Below, piece after piece: positions 33,736-42,928 of a stretch of 64,000 bases of DNA. The stretch spans positions 1 to 64,000 of the forward strand of contig JADZEQ010000010.1 in the NCBI GenBank assembly GCA_020850455.1, read 5' to 3'. The translations under genes were made by a program, and so were the position numbers. Below the pieces are notes generated by a model. It made no database searches. It was not told the origin of the DNA and saw only the letters and a program-made list of their open reading frames with translations. How positions within the stretch are numbered: position 1 is the first letter of the stretch; the number at the start of each line of letters is the position of its first letter. The stretch comes from Sphingomonadaceae bacterium (GTDB lineage Bacteria > Pseudomonadota > Alphaproteobacteria > Sphingomonadales > Sphingomonadaceae).

Positions 33736-35322
33736 CTATTTCAGGGCCGCTGCCACAAAGTCCGCCGCGCGTTCACCGATCATGATCGACGGCGCATTGG
33801 TGTTGCCGCTGACCAGACGCGGCATGATGCTGGCATCCGCCACCCACAGGCCATCCACCCCATTGAGCGCCAATTGCGGATTGACCACCGCCGCCGCATC
33901 GCCGCCCATGCGGCAACTGCCCACCGGGTGATAGACAGTGTCGGCGCGGTTGCGAATTTCCTGTTCAAGCGCGGCATCGTCATCCACATTGACCGGGCGC
34001 ACCACCGCACCCCCCAAATCGCTGAGCGGCGGCGCGGCACAGATGCGCGCCATCATCCGCGCGCCAGCCATCAATGTTTCGACATCACGCCGGTCGCTCA
34101 AAAAGCCGGGGTCGATGCGCGGTGGTGACAGCGGGTCAGCATCATTCAGCCGGACATTGCCGCGCGATTCAGGGCGCAACACACAGACATGGCAGGAAAA
34201 GCCATGGCCCTTCAGTTGGTTGCGCCCATGATCGTCGAGCATCGCGGGGATGAAATGATATTGGACATCGGGCGCAGGCAGGTCGGTTCGGGTCCGCCAA
34301 AAGCCGCCCGATTCGGCAAAGGGGGTCGTCATCATCCCCGTGCGGTTCCAGCGGTGCTGGACAAAGGCCCGCGCCATCCGCCACGTTCCGGCCATCGACG
34401 TGCCAAAGGGGATGTTCGACTGGGTGCGATAACTGACGACATAATCGATATGGTCTTGCAGATTTTCGCCCACGCCGGGCAGGTCATGGACCAGCGATAT
34501 CCCCTTTTCCGCCAGATGGTCAGCAGGGCCAATCCCCGACAACATCAAAATCTGCGGGCTGTTGAAGGCGCCGGCCGACAGGACGACCCCGCCAGCGGCG
34601 CGCAATATCGAACGCTGCCCATTGCGGCTGATGGCAACGCCGGTGGCGCGCCCATCCTCCACCAAAATGCGCTCGACCAGCACGCCCGTCCGGATGTCGA
34701 GGTTGACGCGACCCCGATTTGGTTCAACATAGGCGCGCGCCGACGACCAGCGTTCGCCGCCCTTTTGCGTCACCTGATAGAGGCCAAAGCCATCCTGCGT
34801 CGCGCCGTTGAAGTCGGTATTAAGCGGCAATTGCAACGCCGCTGCCGCTTCGACAAAGGCGCGGCTCGCGGCGTTGGGCCAGTGCTGATCCATCACATGC
34901 AGCGGACCGTCCGCCCCGTGAAAGGCGTCCGCGCCCCGTTCGTTCGATTCGGCGCGTTTGAAATAGGGCAGGCAGTCGGCAAAGCTCCACCCCGTTGCAC
35001 CCAGCTGTGCCCACTGGTCATAATCCCAACCATTGCCGCGAATATAGAGCATGGCGTTGATCGCAGACGAGCCGCCCAGCCCGCGCCCGCGTGGTTGATA
35101 GCCGACCCGGCCATTGAGCCCCGCCTGCGGGACAGTATCAAAATCATATTTGCTGCTGTCGGGGATGAAGGGCAGCAAACCGGGGGTTTTCACCGCCATC
35201 ACATCATTATGACCACCCGCTTCGATCAGGCAGATGCGCAATTGGGGGTCCGCACTCAGCCGACCGGCAACCGCGCTCCCCGCACTGCCGCCGCCGATGA
35301 TGATGATGTCGAAATTGTCCAC
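33736..35322 (-). CDS. GMC oxidoreductase (choline dehydrogenase-like)
   Basis: 528 aa from GTG 35322. FAD-binding IIIIGGGSAGSAVAGRL, GMC signature 1 PRGRGLGGSSAINAMLY, signature 2 GAFNSPQILMLSGIGP, and the catalytic YHPVGSCRMG and NTNAPSIMIGE. Substrate could be a choline, alcohol or alkane-derived alcohol. The GTG has GGGAG seven bases upstream; an ATG at 35358 lacks one. It is the last gene of a reverse operon, 62 bp after the hydroxylase-like gene. Confidence 0.93.
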   Translation of the reverse strand: MDNFDIIIIGGGSAGSAVAGRLSADPQLRICLIEAGGHNDVMAVKTPGLLPFIPDSSKYDFDTVPQAGLNGRVGYQPRGRGLGGSSAINAMLYIRGNGWDYDQWAQLGATGWSFADCLPYFKRAESNERGADAFHGADGPLHVMDQHWPNAASRAFVEAAAALQLPLNTDFNGATQDGFGLYQVTQKGGERWSSARAYVEPNRGRVNLDIRTGVLVERILVEDGRATGVAISRNGQRSILRAAGGVVLSAGAFNSPQILMLSGIGPADHLAEKGISLVHDLPGVGENLQDHIDYVVSYRTQSNIPFGTSMAGTWRMARAFVQHRWNRTGMMTTPFAESGGFWRTRTDLPAPDVQYHFIPAMLDDHGRNQLKGHGFSCHVCVLRPESRGNVRLNDADPLSPPRIDPGFLSDRRDVETLMAGARMMARICAAPPLSDLGGAVVRPVNVDDDAALEQEIRNRADTVYHPVGSCRMGGDAAAVVNPQLALNGVDGLWVADASIMPRLVSGNTNAPSIMIGERAADFVAAALK

Positions 35323-35384
35323 GCCCAAGCTCCCGTTGATTGGCTCCGGCGCTAACAATCATGTCAGTATCTTAAAGCCAAGCC

Positions 35385-36302
35385 TTATATTGCCCCGCCG
35401 TCATTTTCTTGGGCCGCCGCACGCGCCAGCCAGCGGGCGCGTATCATGTCGCTGGTGTCACGGCTGCCATCATGGCTCCACCCCGGTTCGCGCAACAAAT
35501 AGGCCAATTTATACCGCCATGGTGCGCGCCACATGTCGCGCACGATGCCGACCCATTCGTGCAACACACTCCACAGCAGGTTGAATGTCCCCAATTGCTT
35601 GATGATGCCATAATGTGGCGGGTCGTCGTCCCGTTCCGCGACAAAGCTGCCGAACATCCGGTCCCAGATGATGAAAACCCCGGCGTAATTTTTGTCGAGA
35701 TAACGCGGGTTGGTCGCATGATGCACCCGGTGGTGTGATGGCGTATTCATCACCGCTTCAAACCAGCGCGGCATGCGGCCAATCACTTCGGTATGGATCC
35801 AAAATTGGTAGATGAGGTTGATGCCGCCGCAAAACAGCACCATCGCCGGATGAAAGCCGACCAGCACCAAGGGCAGGCGAAAGATAAAGCTGATTGCCAG
35901 AAAACCGGTCCATGTCTGCCGAAGCGCGGTCGACAAATTATAATGCTGGCTGCTGTGGTGGTTGACGTGACTGGCCCAGAACCAGCGCACGCGGTGCGCA
36001 CTACGGTGGAAAACATAATAGGCCAGATCATCGAGCAGAAAGCACAGGACCCACGCCCACCATTGCCAGGGAATGGTTACCAAGCGGAAATTATATAGGT
36101 TGAACAATAGGCTGAGCACGATGCCGCCAGTCAGCAAACCTGCGACGCTGCTACCCATCCCCAGCGCGAGCGAATTGAGCGTGTCGCCGGGGGCATAGGC
36201 ATTGGGTGCGCGGCGGCGCGCCCACAGCATTTCGACAAGCACCAGCGCCACAAAGGCGGGCACCGCATAATCCACCGGATTGGGCAGATGCGGGGCGATC
36301 AT
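35385..36302 (-). CDS. sterol desaturase / fatty acid hydroxylase family protein
   Basis: 305 aa membrane protein. Histidine boxes of the di-iron integral-membrane hydroxylases: DLAYYVFHRSAHRVRWFWASH, HVNHHSSQHYN and HTPSHHRVHH-type NTPSHHRVHHATNPRYLDKNYAGV. Four predicted membrane helices. These enzymes hydroxylate or desaturate lipids. It starts four bases inside the preceding gene (ATGA), and the adjacent GMC oxidase could act on its alcohol product; this is inferred from position only. Confidence 0.92.
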   Translation of the reverse strand: MIAPHLPNPVDYAVPAFVALVLVEMLWARRRAPNAYAPGDTLNSLALGMGSSVAGLLTGGIVLSLLFNLYNFRLVTIPWQWWAWVLCFLLDDLAYYVFHRSAHRVRWFWASHVNHHSSQHYNLSTALRQTWTGFLAISFIFRLPLVLVGFHPAMVLFCGGINLIYQFWIHTEVIGRMPRWFEAVMNTPSHHRVHHATNPRYLDKNYAGVFIIWDRMFGSFVAERDDDPPHYGIIKQLGTFNLLWSVLHEWVGIVRDMWRAPWRYKLAYLLREPGWSHDGSRDTSDMIRARWLARAAAQENDGGAI

Positions 36303-36700
36303 GTACGCAAGTCCCGGAGGCGCGACGCCCAGATTCTTGCATCTTGGCCCAGATGCAAAATGACCGGACGGGCAAAATATTCGGACGTGGCGACGTTCAG
36401 AAATTCCCGATCCAGCCGACAATGGCTGTGATCGTCAAGCAAGCGACCAACGAAACGCGCACCATGACGTCGCAAAATCATGAAACGCCCCGCATCATCA
36501 CGCAGCAATGCGCCAAGCCCCGCCCGGTCGAGCGCGACGTCGCTGGCCTGAAACCCGGCGACAGCCGCGGCTGCCAGCGCCTTTGCCTCCGCCACATTGG
36601 CGATGCGCACATCCCGGCCCAGACCCAGCCATTTGGCGATGCCCGCCAATAATAATATCGCGATGAGGGAACCGCCCAATTGTAACCATTGCGCGCTCAC
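36299..36700 (-). CDS. hypothetical membrane-anchored protein
   Basis: 133 aa. A single N-terminal helix (GGSLIAILLLAGIAKWLGLG) is followed by a cytosolic or periplasmic domain with EAKALAAAAVAGFQASDVALDRAGLGALL and RDDAGRFMILRRHGARFVGR. Not recognised; conserved among sphingomonads only by my impression, not verified. It overlaps the TIGR01244 gene stop and the hydroxylase start by four bases each, so it is firmly part of this operon. Confidence 0.65.
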   Translation of the reverse strand: MSAQWLQLGGSLIAILLLAGIAKWLGLGRDVRIANVAEAKALAAAAVAGFQASDVALDRAGLGALLRDDAGRFMILRRHGARFVGRLLDDHSHCRLDREFLNVATSEYFARPVILHLGQDARIWASRLRDLRT

Positions 36701-37131
36701 GCCCTTCCCCCTGCCAGCATGTCGAGCATCGCCGCAATGGGGCTAAGGTCATAGCCTGCCGCCGATGCCTGATGGTGGAGCGTCGCGACGTCCTTGCCTG
36801 CGCCCGCCTCTGCCAATGCCCAGAGGAAGGTTGACCTTGTCCCCGACCGGCAAAAGGCGAGGATTGGCCCCGGCTCTTTGTCCAGCACCGCGCGCATCGC
36901 TTCGACTTGTGGGGCGGAAAAACCTGCATGGCTGACCGGAATTGCAGCATAGTGCATGCCCAATTGCTGCGCCATCGCCGCCAGATCCGCACCCGCTGGC
37001 TGATCATCGCTTTCGCCATCAGGGCGATTGTTGATGATGCATGTGACGCCCATGTCGGCAGCGCGCGCCACATCGCCAACCGATAATTGCGGTGCCACCC
37101 ACATGGTTTCGGTCAATTTATTGAATGACAT
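36697..37131 (-). CDS. TIGR01244 family phosphatase/sulfurtransferase-like protein
   Basis: 144 aa. KLTETMWVAPQLSVGDVARAADMGVTCIINNRPDGE and a CRSGTRST active-site loop (C-x5-R) define the TIGR01244 (beta-lactamase hydrolase-like) family with a dual-specificity-phosphatase fold. Family members are associated with sulfide oxidation. The second ATG (37131) gives proper spacing from AGGGGG; the first at 37137 is too close. It begins the operon with the small membrane protein, hydroxylase and GMC genes. Confidence 0.88.
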   Translation of the reverse strand: MSFNKLTETMWVAPQLSVGDVARAADMGVTCIINNRPDGESDDQPAGADLAAMAQQLGMHYAAIPVSHAGFSAPQVEAMRAVLDKEPGPILAFCRSGTRSTFLWALAEAGAGKDVATLHHQASAAGYDLSPIAAMLDMLAGGRA

Positions 37132-37188
37132 GCCCATCCCCCTAAGCCCCGAGCTTTAGGGGAGAAACATGCATCGTGCCAATATGGC

Positions 37189-39045
37189 TTAACCCGTTAC
37201 CGGCACAGAATCGGCAATATTTTGCGGCGGGCTGGGCCCATCCCGGTCGCCCTCCGCCATCTGCCTTTCCCACATTTCGGCATAAAGCCCCTTGCGCTGC
37301 AACAGGCTGGCATGATTACCCTGTTCGGCAATCCGCCCCTTGTCGAGCACCAATATATTGTCCGCATCGGCGATGGTCGACAGCCGATGCGCGATGGTGA
37401 TGGTGGTTCGGCTCGCGGCAATCATGCCCAAAGTCGCCAAAATCTCCCCCTCCGTGCGCGAATCAAGCGCGCTTGTTGCCTCATCCAAAATCAATATGGG
37501 CGGGTTTTTGAGCAAGGTGCGCGCAATGGCGATGCGCTGCTTTTCCCCACCCGACAATTTTAGGCCGCGTTCGCCCACTTCGCTGGCATAGCCTTCGGGC
37601 AATTGTTCGATGAATGCGCCAATGGCAGCGCCATGTGCGGCGGCGCGAATTTCGGCATCCGACGCATAAGCGCGGCCATAGCCGATATTATAGCCGATGC
37701 TGTCGTTGAACAGCACCGTGTCCTGCGGGACGATGCCGATGGCAGCGCGCAAACTGGCTTGCGTGATGGTGCGGATATCCTGTCCATCGATACGGATTGC
37801 CCCGCCCGACACATCAAAAAATCGAAACAGCAAACGCGCAATCGTTGATTTGCCAGAACCCGAAGGGCCAACAATGGCGAGGCTTTGGCCCGGCGGCACG
37901 ACAAAGCTCAACCCGCGCAAAATTGGTCGTTCGGCATCATAACCAAAATGGACATCATCAAACTGGATTGCGCCACCCGCAACCGCCAGCGCCGGCGCGC
38001 CGGGAACATCCTCTACCTCCGCCGTCGTATCAATCAGCGCGAACATGGCTGCCATGTCGATCGTCCCCTGACGAATGGTGCGATAGACCATGCCCAGCAT
38101 GTCGAGCGGACGAAAAAGCTGAATCAGCAGGCTGTTGACCAGCACGACATCGCCGGTTGAAAATTGCCCGCGCGACCAGCCCCAGACGGTCCAACCCATC
38201 GCCAGACCCAGCATCGCATTGGTAATCAGGCTTTGCCCGACATTGAGCAGCGCCAGCGAATTGTTGGATTTGACCGCCGCATCGCAATATTTTTCGGCGA
38301 TCGCGCCATAGCGTGCGACCTCCAGCGTTTCAGCGCCGAAATATTTGACCGTTTCATAATTGAGCAGGCTGTCGACCGACTTGCCGACGCTTTCATTGTC
38401 GAGCCGGTTCATCCGTGCACGCAGCGCATTGCGCCAATCGGTGATCCGCCGGGTGTAGAATAAATAAATGCCGACCATCGCTGCCGTCGCCAGCGCCAGA
38501 TAGGGGCTGAACTTCACGGTGAAGATGATCAACACGGCGATCAGTTCGAGGAAGGTCGGCGCGGCGTTGAACAATAGGAAATAGAGCATTTCATCAATGC
38601 TCTTGGTTCCGCGTTCGATGACCTTGGTCACCTCCCCCGTTCGGCGCGACAGATGGAAACGCAGCGATAATTGGTGCAAATGCGCAAAAACCGAAACGCC
38701 CAGCCGCCGCGCCGCATCCTGCCCGACCCGTTCAAAAACCACGTTGCGCAAATTGTCGAACAGCACAGCCGAAAAGCGCATGCCAACATAAGCGAGCACA
38801 AGGCCGATGGCGATGGCAACACCCGGCTGCATCCCCGGTACCATATGGTTGATCGCGGCGGCATAGACAAAGCCCATCGAAATCTGGACCGCCTTGGATG
38901 CCAGCACGCACAGCGCGGCCAAGAGGATGCGCAGCCGCTGCGCCCGGCTGTCGCGCGGCCAGAGGTAGGGCAGGAAGCGCCGCAAGGTGGGCAGCAGGGG
39001 CGTTTCCTGATCGGCTATAGTTGGGGCATGCTGCATTGTCGCCAA
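37189..39045 (-). CDS. Atm1-type ABC exporter (heavy-metal/glutathione-sulfur)
   Basis: 618 aa half-transporter with an N-terminal six-helix membrane domain and a C-terminal ATPase. Walker A GPSGSGKST, signature LSGGEKQRIAIARTLL, Walker B ILILDEATSALD. Membrane-domain segments such as ALHRRTGEVTKVIERG-like RRTGEVTKVIERGTKSIDEML and LLNYETVKYFGAE match the Atm1/HMT1 family, of which Novosphingobium NaAtm1 is a structural example that exports glutathione-bound metals. It is upstream of, and separate by 57 bp from, the TIGR01244 operon. Confidence 0.93.
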   Translation of the reverse strand: MATMQHAPTIADQETPLLPTLRRFLPYLWPRDSRAQRLRILLAALCVLASKAVQISMGFVYAAAINHMVPGMQPGVAIAIGLVLAYVGMRFSAVLFDNLRNVVFERVGQDAARRLGVSVFAHLHQLSLRFHLSRRTGEVTKVIERGTKSIDEMLYFLLFNAAPTFLELIAVLIIFTVKFSPYLALATAAMVGIYLFYTRRITDWRNALRARMNRLDNESVGKSVDSLLNYETVKYFGAETLEVARYGAIAEKYCDAAVKSNNSLALLNVGQSLITNAMLGLAMGWTVWGWSRGQFSTGDVVLVNSLLIQLFRPLDMLGMVYRTIRQGTIDMAAMFALIDTTAEVEDVPGAPALAVAGGAIQFDDVHFGYDAERPILRGLSFVVPPGQSLAIVGPSGSGKSTIARLLFRFFDVSGGAIRIDGQDIRTITQASLRAAIGIVPQDTVLFNDSIGYNIGYGRAYASDAEIRAAAHGAAIGAFIEQLPEGYASEVGERGLKLSGGEKQRIAIARTLLKNPPILILDEATSALDSRTEGEILATLGMIAASRTTITIAHRLSTIADADNILVLDKGRIAEQGNHASLLQRKGLYAEMWERQMAEGDRDGPSPPQNIADSVPVTG

Positions 39046-39114
39046 GATAGGGCTTTACCCGCACAAGTAAAAGCGCACGCGCCACGCGCCGTTTCAATGA
39101 ATTTTATACGTCGC

Positions 39115-39381
39115 TCAAAGCAGGCTAAATTCGATCATCCGACAATTGGGTGGCGCGGCACCCCTATCCTGCACTGGGCAAGGCCGTGGACGCGGCGGCG
39201 GCATAATATAGGGGCCCTGCTGTGCGCGGCCATGCGGCATCAGCAACTGCCCATCGATGAGGCGCGCCGGGCGCGGCAGGATTGTGGCGCCGACCCGCGC
39301 CACAGCCAGTGCGCCATGGCCGGTTGCCGCAACCGGCACACCCGTTGCCAAAAGGATCGACAGGAAAAAATATGCGCGCAT
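39115..39381 (-). CDS. small secreted hypothetical protein
   Basis: 88 aa. Signal peptide (MRAYFFLSILLATGVPVAATG) then Arg/Pro-rich chain with two Cys near the end (RPCPVQDR and APPNCRMIEFSLL). Not recognised. A ribosome site AGGGCGG lies seven bases before the ATG and a CtrA-box-like sequence about 31 bp upstream, both supporting a real gene. It may be a periplasmic protein with one disulfide. Confidence 0.55.
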   Translation of the reverse strand: MRAYFFLSILLATGVPVAATGHGALAVARVGATILPRPARLIDGQLLMPHGRAQQGPYIMPPPRPRPCPVQDRGAAPPNCRMIEFSLL

Positions 39382-39411
39382 GCAGCCGCCCTAGCGGCCC
39401 CGGCAGCATGG

Positions 39412-39427
39412 CTAATAATTGCTTAAC
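39412..39427 (-). promoter_or_regulatory. candidate CtrA box
   Basis: CTAA-N7-TTAAC, one mismatch from TTAA-N7-TTAAC, placed 31 bp upstream of the start of the 88-aa secreted protein gene. Confidence 0.35.
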
Positions 39428-39519
39428 CAAGCTGCACCAGCGCGGGACAGGCGAGACGGCAAGGCATAGAAAAAGGGGCGCAGGAAACCCCGCGCCCCCC
39501 GCATTTATGGCATCGCCAA

Positions 39520-39813
39520 TCAGGCTTGGCGCGTGCCGTTCATCGCCATCTTGCCAAAGGCGCCGGTATCAATCGTGCCGGTCAGCGTATCACCATCGAT
39601 GGTCGCTTCGCACGTCAGCGTCATCGGCATTGGCACCTTCATCTGCATCACCCACGACAGGCGATTGCCGTCCACCTTGCCGTTTTCGACGTCCAGCGAA
39701 CCCATCGCCCCGGCATTTTGCCCGGTGAAGGTGCTGCCATCGACCTTTATCGAAAAGACCGATTTCTGATCACCCATCGGCGATTTGGTGATGCATTCAT
39801 AATTGCCGTCCAT
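39520..39813 (-). CDS. conserved hypothetical protein, 97 aa, beta-rich
   Basis: No signal peptide. The sequence is a run of short alternating strands: MDGNYECITKSPMGDQKSVFSI, GSTFTGQNAGAMGSLDVENGKV, LSWVMQMKVPMPMTLTCEATI, DTLTGTIDTGAFGKMAMNGTRQ. Such repeated strand-turn units suggest a small lipocalin-like or up-and-down barrel. Cys7 and Cys68 are the only cysteines. I do not assign a function. Confidence 0.65.
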   Translation of the reverse strand: MDGNYECITKSPMGDQKSVFSIKVDGSTFTGQNAGAMGSLDVENGKVDGNRLSWVMQMKVPMPMTLTCEATIDGDTLTGTIDTGAFGKMAMNGTRQA

Positions 39814-39854
39814 GACTCATCTCTCCTATTTACAGGCATGAAAGTTAGGTAGCC

Positions 39855-42836
39855 CTATTGCCCACCCAATGTGGCAATGTCCACATCGGTTATGGGGAGG
39901 CCCAAAGATTCAAGCTGCGGACGGACGCTTGCCGCATCACCCACCACGACCCAGACCAGATTGTCCGGCCGTACTTGCGCGCGGATCGCCGCATCCATCT
40001 GATCGGCAGTCATCGCGCGATAGCGCCCGGCGAGTGTTTCATACCAATTATCGGGGCGGTGATTTTCAACAATGCTGGTGATCCCGCCGAGTACGGCGGG
40101 CGAGCTTTCAAACTGGCCGGGCAGTTCGCGAATGGAACCATTGACGGTGCGCGCCAATTCATCCGCGCTCACCCCGCCATCGGACAGAAAACGGGCGAGT
40201 TCGCTGCGAATTTCGCGGATGGCATCACCCGTGCGGTCGGCCTGAACCGGCGCGTTGACGGTGAAAACCAGCCGGTCTTCATTGCCGCTGATGCGTGAGC
40301 TTGCGCCATAGGACCAGCCCTTATTTTCCCGCAAATTCATGTTGATACGCGACAGGAAATTGCCGCCGATAACGTCATTGGCCGCGCGCAATGTAACCAG
40401 ATCATCGCGCCCGCGCACGTTCAGCACTTCGCCTGCAACGATCACCGATTGCGGCGAACCGGGCCGGTTGACCAGCAAAATGCGTGGGCTGGGCACCGGC
40501 ACAGCTGTGTCATAATTTTTGACGCCGCGCGGCTCGGCGGGATTTTGCCAGTCGCCCAGCGCGCGGTTCAATTCGCGCACCAGATCGCGCAAATTGACAT
40601 CCCCCACCGCATAAATGGCGGCATTGTCGGGACGGATCCAGCGGTGATGCGCGGTTACCAGATCATCGCGGCTAATCGCGCGGATGCTGCTCACCGTGCC
40701 GCTGGCGGATATATTGCCATAGGGGTGGTCACCGAACAATGTCGGCGTCAGCGTCCGCGCGGCAAGGCCGCCGGGGCTGTTAAGTTCAGCAGCAATGCCC
40801 GCCAACCTTTGGCCGCGCAGCCGCTCCACCTCCGCCGGGGCAAAGGCCGGGTTACGAATGACATCGGCCCACAGCGCGAGCGATTGGCGCAAATTGCTGG
40901 TCAACGTGTAAATGCCAACCCCGCTATTGTCCGGCGTGGTAAAGCTCGACACCCCAGCGCCCAGCCTTTCCTGCGCCTCTGCCAAGGCGCGTGAATTCAG
41001 CGTCGTTGTTCCTTCATCCATCAACTGCATCATGAAGCTTTGCAGCCCGACACTGGCATGGGCATCGGATGAGCTGCCTGCATCAAAGACAATCTGCGCG
41101 CGCACCACCGGTACAGCAGAGCGGCGCGCAAAATATACGGGAATGCCGTTGCGCAGCGTCGCGCGTTCGATGTTGGGGAAATCCAGATCGCCAATCGGGC
41201 CAAGCGCTGGCGGTTCAATGCGCGGGCGTGATGCAGGTTCAGACGCTGCCGGTTGCGCGGCTGCGCCATCCTGAACGCTCGCACTATCGGCAAGGCGCGG
41301 CTGGGATGCGGCCATCGCGCGTTCGGCGGCGCTGACAGGCGCACGATAAAAATTGGCGCTGAACGCGGTGGCCGCCGCCGCATCCATCCCCGTCGCTGTA
41401 ACCGCACCGCCGCGCCCGTCGCCGGTATCGGTGCGTTCGCCGGGTTGATAGGTCAGCGAAAATGCCGGGCGGGTCAGCCAATGCTGCATCACCGCGCGCA
41501 CCCCTTCGGGCGTCGCATTGGCCATATCGCGAATCTGGGTGCGGAAATAGGCGGGGTCACCCGCATAAAGCTGCCCCTCTGCCAAGGCGACCGCCTTGCC
41601 GCCAAAGCCGCCGACCGATTCGAGGCCGGACAATTCGCTCGACAGGCTCGACATAACCGTCCGGCGCACTTCGTCGGCGCTTGGCCCTTCGGCGATGAAG
41701 TTTTGCACAATTTCATCCAAGCGACGGTTGAGCTGGTCAATGTCCGCGCCCGGCTTCAAATCCGCCGAGACGATGAAAATCCCCAAATCCTCAAACGCCT
41801 GCGCACCCGCGCTGACGCTGACCGCCAATTGTTCGTCGCGGACCAACGCATTGTCGAGGCGGGAGGAGGCGAGGCCGCCCAACACGCTGCCCGCAATCTG
41901 CAATTCGGCGCTATCATCATTCACCCAGCCGGGGATTGCCCACATGCGATAAATGCGCGGTGTGGCAATACGGTCGGTGACGACGCGCGCCACAGGGGCT
42001 GGCAATGTCGGCACCTCGATACGCGGTTCAACCGCCTGTGGCCCGCGCGGGATTGCGCCGAACCAGCGTTCGACCATCGGGCGTGCCGTTGCCGCATCGA
42101 TGTCCCCCGCCAGCACCAGCACCGCATTATTGGGCCCGTAATTTTGACGGAACCAATTTTGCACCATGCCGAGGCTGGCGTTGTTCAAATCCTGCATCGA
42201 ACCAATGGTCGAATGATAATATGGGTGGCCGCGCGGGACGAGATTTTCGAAAATATAATAGCGCAGCAGGCCATAGGGCTGGTTGTCGCCCTGTCTTTTT
42301 TCATTCTGCACCACCCCGCGCTGATTGTTGAGCGTTTCGGTGGTCAGCGCGCCGAGCAGATGGCCCATGCGGTCCGCTTCCAAGAATAAAGCACGGTCGA
42401 GCGCACCGGTCGGCACGGTTTCAAAATAATTGGTGCGGTCGGGGTTGGTTGTCCCATTAAGGTCGGTTGCACCAATGTCCTGCAACCATGTGAAAAAATC
42501 GCCCGGTGCATTTTCGGTGCCGTTGAACATGATATGTTCGAACAAATGGGCAAAGCCGGTGCTGCCCGCCGGTTCGTCCTTGGAACCAATGTCATACCAT
42601 ACAGACAGAGCGACCACCGGCGCCTTGCGGTCGGTATGGACGATGACGGTCAAACCATTGTCGAGCGTGAAGCGTTCAAAGGGAATATCGATGCGATCAA
42701 CCAGCGCGGCCACCGCCGGGTCGGCCGAAGGGGGGGATGCGGCATCCGTATTTTGCGCCAGCGCGGGGGCGGCCAACATCACCGCCGTTCCCATTGTCAA
42801 AAACAACCGTGTGCGCGCCAACCAATGCTTTGCCAT
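39855..42836 (-). CDS. M16 family zinc metallopeptidase (two-domain, exported)
   Basis: 993 aa with a signal peptide ending ALAQ. The inverted zinc motif HLFEH is at residues 97-101, with the third ligand Glu179 (QNEKRQ) as in insulinase/pitrilysin. The second M16 domain lacks the active-site motif, as usual in two-domain forms. Such periplasmic peptidases degrade peptides or process precursors; substrate unknown. A penicillin-acylase gene lies upstream on the same strand, about 90 bp away. Confidence 0.93.
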   Translation of the reverse strand: MAKHWLARTRLFLTMGTAVMLAAPALAQNTDAASPPSADPAVAALVDRIDIPFERFTLDNGLTVIVHTDRKAPVVALSVWYDIGSKDEPAGSTGFAHLFEHIMFNGTENAPGDFFTWLQDIGATDLNGTTNPDRTNYFETVPTGALDRALFLEADRMGHLLGALTTETLNNQRGVVQNEKRQGDNQPYGLLRYYIFENLVPRGHPYYHSTIGSMQDLNNASLGMVQNWFRQNYGPNNAVLVLAGDIDAATARPMVERWFGAIPRGPQAVEPRIEVPTLPAPVARVVTDRIATPRIYRMWAIPGWVNDDSAELQIAGSVLGGLASSRLDNALVRDEQLAVSVSAGAQAFEDLGIFIVSADLKPGADIDQLNRRLDEIVQNFIAEGPSADEVRRTVMSSLSSELSGLESVGGFGGKAVALAEGQLYAGDPAYFRTQIRDMANATPEGVRAVMQHWLTRPAFSLTYQPGERTDTGDGRGGAVTATGMDAAAATAFSANFYRAPVSAAERAMAASQPRLADSASVQDGAAAQPAASEPASRPRIEPPALGPIGDLDFPNIERATLRNGIPVYFARRSAVPVVRAQIVFDAGSSSDAHASVGLQSFMMQLMDEGTTTLNSRALAEAQERLGAGVSSFTTPDNSGVGIYTLTSNLRQSLALWADVIRNPAFAPAEVERLRGQRLAGIAAELNSPGGLAARTLTPTLFGDHPYGNISASGTVSSIRAISRDDLVTAHHRWIRPDNAAIYAVGDVNLRDLVRELNRALGDWQNPAEPRGVKNYDTAVPVPSPRILLVNRPGSPQSVIVAGEVLNVRGRDDLVTLRAANDVIGGNFLSRINMNLRENKGWSYGASSRISGNEDRLVFTVNAPVQADRTGDAIREIRSELARFLSDGGVSADELARTVNGSIRELPGQFESSPAVLGGITSIVENHRPDNWYETLAGRYRAMTADQMDAAIRAQVRPDNLVWVVVGDAASVRPQLESLGLPITDVDIATLGGQ

Positions 42837-42928
42837 TTCAACCCTCTCTAAATAACAACATCAAAAATCGCTGCGGGTATGCGGGCGACGACGCCTGTAA
42901 TCAAGCCCATTTACCGCACGCCGTAACG

